Source: Trichopria drosophilae (taxonomy: Eukaryota > Arthropoda > Insecta > Hymenoptera > Diapriidae). From it: DNA of 64,000 bases. Position 1 is the stretch's first letter; every line of letters begins with the position of its first letter. Made by a program: the position numbers and the translations under genes. The stretch covers positions 5,146,001 to 5,210,000 of the forward strand of contig CM059582.1 in the NCBI GenBank assembly GCA_030407085.1, read 5' to 3'. Positions 58,577 to 64,000 of the stretch are shown one piece after another. A model generated the notes under the pieces. It made no database searches, was not told where the DNA came from, and saw only the letters and a program-made list of their open reading frames with translations.

Positions 58577-61500
58577 ATGTCGCACAATGGTTCAACTTCT
58601 TTACCAGAAATGTTCAAGCAGCCCATTAAACGTTTAGAAATTCCAATCAATAAATTTAATGACGTAGCCATCCCACATCATTTAGAGCTTCTTCAACGCC
58701 ATAAAAATAATATCAAAAGGGTACGTCAACATTCTTCGGGATAAAATACAATTTAATAACTTGCGTCTGTTTAGTACAAAAATGTCAGAGACTGGGATCG
58801 AGTTTATACGGAGCAAATCAATGCTTCTCGTGTCGTCAAGCAATTGAAGCAATTGCTCTACGAAATAGACATGCTCCGAGCTCAAGTTTCCAGCGAAGAA
58901 ATGGTTACATTCGACAAAATGACATTAAAAGCCAGAACGAATACAACAAATGCAATTAAAGAATATTTAGGTAAATAAAACTTTACATAGCTTATTTAAT
59001 TAAAATCTAAATTTTACATATTACTAGAGCTAGAATTTCATTTGCCGCTTGTCGAGCGTCCATCATCCAAAAATGAAGACGAGCCCCAAGACAGTCCACT
59101 TGACAATCGTTACATTCAACTGCAGGCAGAACAGGAAGAACTTGAACGCCAACAGGCCTGTCTGCATGCCTGGAATTCGCTGCAGAAGGATCTGCAACAA
59201 TTGCATCAACTTTTTATCGACTTTAACACTACCGTGCATGTAAGAATTATCGCAAACTCTTTGAAATTATTTTCAAAAATTGAGAACAATCCAAAAAACA
59301 GTTTTCGAGAAAAAACTTTTCAGCGTTTAAAGAAATATAATCTTTCGGTGAATTTCGGACAAGTTTCTGACGTCAAAGGGCAAAAGAACCGAATAATTTT
59401 TAAAAATAAGGCGCAAAAATTCCATCATATTTGTTCACTATAAGCCTTGAAATATCTGATTACTTTATAGTAAAAAAGTGAGCATAAACTGTTTATAAAT
59501 CCAAAAAACACTTTCGTATAAAATTCCATCTTTACGAATTAAAATTTTCTCTAACATATTTGCAATTCTTCTAATGAATCCAGGCAAGTTTCTGGTTTTA
59601 AAAGTAAACGTTAGAGAAAATAAAAAAAATTAGTAGTGCAAAAAAAATACCATCTGATTGGTAAATCTACAGCCTTAAATCTTCATATTTAGTAATAATT
59701 ACTACTAAGTGAACCAAAAAACTTTAATTACAGTAGGACCTCTCTTATTCTATCACTCCCCCACAAGTCTTCTCCCATTATCACACGAAAAGTCAACGAA
59801 AAATATTGTCCACGAATCACAAGCTCGCAAGCAAAGAAAGTGGGGGTAAGGGGAAAATTTGAATAAGAGAGGTCGGCGCCATCTTGAAAAACTTTACTAA
59901 TTAGAATAAGAGAGGTCCTACTGTATGTATACAAATGTGAACTGCCGCTACAAGCGCATGACGAATGCTGGGGGAACTCATGAGGAGAAAAAGTTAAAAT
60001 AAGGGAAGGACTACTGTACTGCCAGTGGTGAGGATGAGGGAAAGCGGTAAAATAAGGGAAGAAGCCGCCATCTTCCTTGACTCGAATAGTTAAAATAAGG
60101 GGAGAACCACTGTACACTATAGTGTACCAATATTATGGCTAAATCTTTTGTTTTTTGTTTATTCGGTGCGTTGTATATTATTTTATATTCACTGTATCGC
60201 CTCTTATTTTCATTTATGTCTGTTTAAATTTTATTTTGTATACTTGTATTAGTCTCGTTAATGCTGGCATTATTTTATCTTGAATTTTTATTATTTTTAT
60301 ATTATTACCCGTGTAACTGTTCAGCGTCTAATTATTGTATTATTTTTTTTATGTACAGTGGTTCTCCCCTTATTTTAACTATTCGAGTCAAGGAAGATGG
60401 CGGCTTCTTCCCTTATTTTAACTGCGTCTCTTATCTTAACTTTTTTCCGTCTACTATTTTAATTGTTTCTCCTCACGAGTTCCCCCACCATTTGTCATGC
60501 GCTTGTAGCGACAGTCCACATTTGTATACATACAGTAGGACCTCTCTTATTCTAATTAGTAAAGTTTTTCAAGATGGCGCCGACCTCTCTTATTCTAATT
60601 TTCCCCTTAGCCCCCCCCCCCCCCTTCCAGTAGTCCTTCCCTTATTCTAATTTGTCCAGTCAGGTAAGATGGTGGCCTTATTCCCTTATTCTAATTTTCC
60701 CCTCTCCCCCACTACAGTCCTCCTTCCCTTATTCTAATTTTATTGAAAATTATCTATTTTTTGGAAAATTATCAATTTTATGGAAAATTATCAATTTTAT
60801 GGAAAATTAGAATAAGGGAAGAAGGCCGCCATCTTGACTGATTGGACAAATTAGAATAAGGGAAGGACTACTGTACTTAGATTTGTAGTCTCACTTTTGT
60901 CTCTTTTTCTTTTGTTGCGCATGCACTGTTATTTGTATTTAGAAAATCCACACGTCAACACCCGTCAGAAAAATTAGAATAAGGGAAGGAGTACTGTACT
61001 TTGCTTGCGAGCTTGTGATTCGTGGACAATATTTTTCATTGACTTTTTGTGTGACAGTGGGAGAAGACTTGTGTGGGAACGATTAGAATAAGAGAGGCTG
61101 GACAATTAGAATAAGAGAAGTCCTACTGTACATGTGTTCAAAAGAGGGCGGACTGCTGTTTGCGCTTGCGCTTACAGGTAAAGAAGGACGCCACTTTATG
61201 TCTTCTCCTGTTTATATTCTCTCGTACTGCCAGCCGTGGGGATGAGGGGAAACGTTAAATTAAGGGAAGAAGCCGCCATCTTCCTTGACTCGAAAGGTTA
61301 AAATATGGGGAGGACCACTGTATGAGAGAATAAAAACAGAGAGAGGAGATATACAGTGGCCCTCTCCTTATTTTAACGTTTCGAGTCAAGGAAGATGGCG
61401 GCTTCTTCCCTTATTTTACCGCTTCCCCTCATCCTCCTCACCACTGGCAGTATGAGAGAATAAAAACAGAGAGAGGAGATATAGTGGCGTCTTTCTTCAC

Positions 61501-62663
61501 CTGTATGCGCAAACAGCAATCCCCACTCTTTTGAACACTTTAAAATGGCGAATGGTGGGGGAACTCACGAGGGAAAGAAGTTAACATAAGGGACGAAAGA
61601 AATTTGAAATAAAGGACGCAGTTAAAATAACAGGAGTTAAAATAAGGGGAGGGCCACTGTAGTGGCGTCTTTCTTCACCTGTATGCGCAAACAGCAATCC
61701 CCACTCTTTTGAATACTTTTAAATGGCGAATGGTGGGGGAACTCGCGAGGGGAAGAAGTTAACATAAGGGACGAAAAAAAGTTAAAATAAAGGACGCAGT
61801 TAAAATAAGGGGAGGGCCACTGTAGTGGCGTCTTTCTTCACCTGTATGCGCAAGCGCAAACAGCAATCCCCACTCTTTTGAATACTTTTAAATGGCGAAT
61901 GGTGGGGGAACTCGCGAGGGGAAGAAGTTAACATAAGGGACGAAAGAAAGTTAAAATAAGGGGAGGGCCACTGTAATATTTTGCGTATTTATGTATTGTA
62001 ACATTTTATTGAAGGACTTACAGTCCGTCAATAAATACATAAATATTTTCTGTAATTTTTTAAACTTAATACAGGATCAAAAAGAGCAATTGGATTCAAT
62101 CGAGACTGGCTTAGACGATACTAGCGTAAATGTTCGAAGCGGGACTAAAAGTCTGAAACAAGCTCTAAAATATAAAACGGCATCTTATCCATTAGTCGGT
62201 GCATTAGTCGGAACTTGTTTAGGAGGACCCGTTGGATTTGTTGCAGGATTAAAAATCGGAGGTGTCGTCGCCCTAAGTGGCGGAATGCTAGGTAATCTTT
62301 CGTAATACAATAGGACCTCTCTTATTCTATTTAGTAAAGTTTTTCAAGATGACGTCGACCTCTCTTATTCTAATTTTCCCCTTACCCCCACTTACTTTGT
62401 TTGCGAGCTTGTAATTCGTGGACAATATTTTTCATTGACTTTTCGCGTGATAGTGGGAGAACGATTAGAATAAGAAAGGCAATTAGAATAAGAGAGGTCC
62501 TACTGTACAATTAAATTTAATGTCAATTAATTCGTCTTATTTTTCAGGTTTGGCTAGTGGAATATTTCTGAAGAAACGGAATGCAATTTTATTGAAAAAG
62601 ACAGAAATGGATATCGGTTCTTTAGTGGACTTTTCTCAAGACGAAGATAAAAAAAATTCATGA
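58577..62663 (+). CDS. Stx17: Syntaxin-17, autophagosomal Qa-SNARE, complete, five exons
   Basis: The exons are 58577-58720, 58775-58970, 59028-59239, 62075-62291 and 62548-62663, all with GT-AG introns, giving 294 residues (human protein about 302). Syntaxin-17 is the Qa-SNARE that pairs with SNAP29 and VAMP7/8 to fuse autophagosomes with lysosomes. It also acts at the ER and mitochondria. Residues about 20-115 form the N-terminal helical region (IPHHLELLQRHKNNI, NVRDWDRVYTEQINA). The SNARE motif spans about 150-215, with the zero-layer glutamine at Q186 (HDQKEQLDSIE), right after the exon 3/4 junction. Residues 220-243 and 245-264 are the two glycine-rich membrane segments of the characteristic hairpin (GALVGTCLGGPVGFVAGLK, then GGVVALSGG), separated by K244, and a charged tail ends the protein. 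Introns 3 and 4 are filled with MITEs. KLHDC4 starts 378 bp downstream on the same strand. Confidence 0.95.
59240..59728 (+). other. 5' part of syntaxin-17 intron 3, repeat-free
   Basis: The donor is CAT|GTAAGAAT. The exon 3 reading frame stays open to 59443, but this is read-through: the homologous protein continues in exon 4. No repeat is recognised before the first MITE at 59731. Confidence 0.6.
59731..59923. mobile_element. pogo/Tc1-like MITE copy 1 in syntaxin-17 intron 3
   Basis: The termini CAGTAGGACCTCTCTTATTC and GAATAAGAGAGGTCCTACTG are exact inverted repeats flanked by TA (59729-59730, 59924-59925). A TA duplication and CAGT start are typical of the Tc1/mariner/pogo superfamily. 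The 193 bp has no coding capacity. It contains GGCGCCATCTTG (complement CAAGATGGCGCC). Confidence 0.85.
59924..60113. mobile_element. Related MITE fragments, CCACTG/CTACTG ends
   Basis: Two right-hand ends of the family occur in series: TTAAAATAAGGGAAGGACTACTG|TA ending near 60,017, and AAAATAAGGGGAGAACCACTG|TA ending near 60,113. Between them is GCCGCCATCTTCC (60064-60076). Together with copy 1 this forms the left arm of a long inverted repeat whose right arm is 60,357-60,620. Confidence 0.7.
60114..60356. other. AT-rich loop between two inverted MITE blocks
   Basis: About 240 bp of T-rich intron sequence separates the two inverted arms. No other feature was recognised. Confidence 0.5.
60357..60640. 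mobile_element. MITE block, inverted copy of 59,731-60,113
   Basis: It reads CAGTGGTTCTCCCCTTATTT, AAGGAAGATGGCGGCTTC (60391-60408), CTTGTAGCGACAGTCC, TTTGTATACATACAGTAGG, then CAAGATGGCGCCGACC (60570-60585), in exactly the inverse order of 59,731-60,113. An internal segment differs (60,440-60,490), and a C14 run sits at 60,611-60,624. Open frames 60261-60650 (plus) and 59728-60117 (minus) encode matching peptides only because of the inversion. Confidence 0.8.
60633..60875. mobile_element. MITE of the CAGTAGTCCTTCCCTTATTC subtype, palindromic
   Basis: The left end CAGTAGTCCTTCCCTTATTC is matched by the right end GAATAAGGGAAGGACTACTG followed by TA. The interior holds AAGATGGTGGC (60666-60676) and GCCGCCATCTT (60825-60835) in opposite orientation, plus a tandem of TTATGGAAAATTATCAATTT. 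An additional CAGTCCTCCTTCCC start at about 60,715 suggests a nested or recombined copy. Confidence 0.75.
60960..61135. mobile_element. MITE fragments with AGAGAGG-type and AAGGGAAGG-type ends
   Basis: AATTAGAATAAGGGAAGGAGTACTG|TA near 60,991 and GAATAAGAGAAGTCCTACTG|TA near 61,131 are right-hand ends. GCTTGCGAGCTTGTGATTCG and GGACAATATTTTTCATTGAC, between them, are shared with copy 1 (inverted) and with the intron 4 copy. Confidence 0.65.
61220..61455. mobile_element. Head-to-head MITE pair
   Basis: TTAAGGGAAGAAGCCGCCATC...GGAGGACCACTG|TA (ending about 61,322) is followed by TA|CAGTGGCCCTCTCC...GAAGATGGCGGCTTC...CACTGGCAGTA (from 61,354). The two are inverted about a spacer, ATGAGAGAATAAAAACAGAG, which recurs after the second arm at 61,453. 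Confidence 0.7.
61483..61975 (+). repeat. Three tandem MITE-derived units of about 150-177 bp
   Basis: Each unit begins GTGGCGTCTTTCTTCACC and contains GTATGCGCAAACAGCAATCC or a close variant. It also has CACTCTTTTGAA, AATGGCGAATGGTGGGGGAA and GTTAACATAAGGGACGAA, and ends AAAATAAGGGGAGGGCCACTGTA. Starts are near 61,483, 61,661 and 61,826. Units 2 and 3 are closer to each other than to unit 1; unit 3 has an extra GCAAGC. Divergence is low, which points to recent expansion. Confidence 0.85.
62308..62505. mobile_element. pogo/Tc1-like MITE in syntaxin-17 intron 4
   Basis: The termini CAATAGGACCTCTCTTATTC and GAATAAGAGAGGTCCTACTG are flanked by TA (62306-62307, 62506-62507). It is the same subtype as copy 1 of intron 3 and shares TTTGCGAGCTTGTAATTCG and GGACAATATTTTTCATTGAC. 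It makes up 198 of the 256 bp of intron 4, and its start lies 16 bp after the splice donor. Confidence 0.85.
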
Positions 62664-63041
62664 CGAAATTACAGTTCGATTATTGTAAATCTAAAAAGAC
62701 TATATCAAAACAGTTTTGTACAAAGAATGAAACAGTGCCTTACATCAAATTTTAAAAAATTACTGTTTCGTTCCGATTATTGCGTTACATTTATTTTTAC
62801 TATTTTGTATAATTGTAAAATATTTATTGAAAATAAATTAATATAATGTACTCACTGATTAATATTCCTTAGCTGTCACCAATCATCTGAACTTTGCAGG
62901 AAATACAAACATTCAAAATTCAAACGAGACTCGAAAGAAAAAAAAATTGGACATGCGCGGAAACATAACCTCAAAATAAATACATTTTGTATTTTGTAGA
63001 ATCTACAATTGTTGTAATAAATCGAAATAAACTCAATAAAA
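62664..63041 (+). promoter_or_regulatory. Syntaxin-17 3' UTR and KLHDC4 promoter region
   Basis: AATAAA at 62832-62837 is the likely polyadenylation signal of syntaxin-17. GACATGCGCGGAAAC at about 62,950 is the only GC-rich, NRF-1-like word before the KLHDC4 start and may mark its promoter. The 378 bp gap between the coding regions leaves little room, so the two genes share a short intergenic region. Confidence 0.55.
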
Positions 63042-64000
63042 ATGGGAAAAAAAGACAAAAGTAAGAAGAAAGTTAGTGGAAGTGTTAAAACTGCAATGAA
63101 AACAGAAAAGAAATTAAATGCTAAACAGAAGAAAGAATTAGCAGCACTTGGTGAGGTTAGAATCACTTTTTCTATTAAAATTTACATAAATTAGATGTTT
63201 TATTTCCTGTTTTTATTAAGGATGACATAGAAAAAGTTGTGGCAGAAATTGAGAAGGAAGAAGCCCGAAGATTGAAAGTTGTCGAAGCCATCGTTGCTCC
63301 ACCGTCAAGACGAGTGAACTTTACGCTGACACCTCATCCGCTGAAAGATGAACTTATTATGTTGGGCGGAGAATTTTACGACGGTCAAAAGACTGTTGTA
63401 TACGGCGATATGTTTTTTTATAATATCAATAAAAATGAATGGACGTGTATAAAAGCACCTGGTGCACCTCCGCCAAGGTGCGGACATCAAGCGGTGTCGA
63501 CTCCGTCGAATAAAGGAGAACTCTGGGTTTTCGGAGGAGAATTTTCCAGCCCTTCTGAATCACAATTTTACCATTATCGAGACCTCTGGATTTATCATAT
63601 CGGAGACAAAAAATGGGAGAAAGTAACGTAAGTATTTAATTCAAATCGTAAATGTTAAATTGATGGAATTTAATTTTCAGCGCACCGGGAGGTCCGTCAG
63701 CACGAAGCGGTCACAGAATGGTTTACATGAAGAAACTCCTGTTTGTTTTCGGTGGTTTCCACGACAATCTTCGAGATTATAAATATCACAACGATATTCA
63801 CATCTTCGATACGTCCAGTTACAAATGGAATAAAGTCGAAATATCCGGAATCCCTCCAGCGCCTCGTTCCGGATGCATTGTTTTGCCGACGGATAATAAA
63901 CTTTTAGTTTACGGAGGTTACAGTAAAGAAAAAATAAAGAAAGACGTCGATCGAGGTCATGTTCACACGGACATGTTTCTACTAAGTCCCGAAAGTGAGT
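63042..64000 (+). CDS. Klhdc4: Kelch domain-containing protein 4, 5' part (runs off the window)
   Basis: The exons are 63042-63155, 63221-63627 and 63681-63994, with GT-AG introns and a final donor GAAA|GTGAGT, giving about 278 residues of a protein usually around 500 long. Residues 1-38 are a Lys-rich leader (MGKKDKSKKKVSG) typical of this family. Kelch repeats start at about residue 60: ELIMLGGEFYDGQ, then ELWVFGGEFSSPS with QFYHYRDLW, then LLFVFGGFHDN with YHNDIHIFD, then KLLVYGGYSKE with HTDMFLLSPE. The doubled glycines and the spaced Tyr/Trp are the kelch signature of a beta-propeller. The family (yeast Kel3-like) is conserved across eukaryotes, and its molecular role is poorly known. 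The start ATG is the only one in frame upstream of the kelch region. Confidence 0.93.

Noticed and set aside
59042..59443. 133-codon frame taken as a complete protein
   Set aside because: Only 59028-59239 is exon 3 of syntaxin-17. The rest is intron read-through after a good GTAAGA donor; homology resumes at 62075.
59728..60650. Two 129-codon frames with the same protein sequence on opposite strands (MYSGSPLILTIRVKEDGG)
   Set aside because: They arise from inverted copies of the same MITE within the syntaxin-17 intron, not from a duplicated gene.

Overview
This is a 64 kb piece of an AT-rich animal nuclear genome. The sequence suggests an arthropod, most likely a holometabolous insect. The reasons are short spliced genes with GT-AG introns, an insect-like mixture of degraded transposon families (Ty3/gypsy, Penelope, a jockey/CR1-type LINE, piggyBac-like, pogo-like and Harbinger-like elements, tRNA SINEs), and GC/CpG-richer islands standing in AT-rich DNA. 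I lean towards Hymenoptera, but nothing here proves it. There are no bacterial operons, CRISPR arrays or phage genes.

Layout. Positions 1 to about 58,250 form a gene-poor desert: I recognise no intact host gene in it. It holds broken retroelements: a gypsy protease/RT/RNase H remnant on the minus strand at 14.9-16.9 kb, a Penelope-like RT at 25.8-26.4 kb and a LINE RT at 45.4-46.5 kb. It also holds many non-autonomous elements with inverted termini: a 2.75 kb TTAA-flanked element at 11.3-14.1 kb, foldbacks at 18, 23, 28, 32, 41, 44, 49.7, 51.6 and 54.1 kb, and a piggyBac-like deletion derivative at 54.6-55.5 kb that keeps a short N-terminal ORF. A full-length tRNA-derived SINE with poly(A) tail and 10 bp target duplication lies at 41.2-41.4 kb. 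GC-richer islands near 10, 33, 34.5, 36, 40, 42, 43, 47.4 and 48.6 kb have long fortuitous ORFs on both strands and may be conserved regulatory DNA.

At 55,848-58,240 sits a composite structure: an element with CACTGTAAAA termini flanked by TA encloses a second inverted-terminus element (56,161-57,779), whose body is a satellite built on the self-complementary core ATCCATATGGAT. The satellite changes orientation at about 56.4 kb, so most of it could fold back on itself.

The right end carries two real genes, head to tail on the + strand. The first is a complete five-exon syntaxin-17 gene (58,577-62,663, 294 aa). The second is the 5' part of KLHDC4, a kelch-repeat protein (63,042 to beyond 64,000). 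About 2.2 kb of syntaxin-17 intron 3, and most of intron 4, consist of nested, tandem and inverted copies of pogo/Tc1-like MITEs that carry repeated YY1/Pho-like AAGATGGCGGC motifs.
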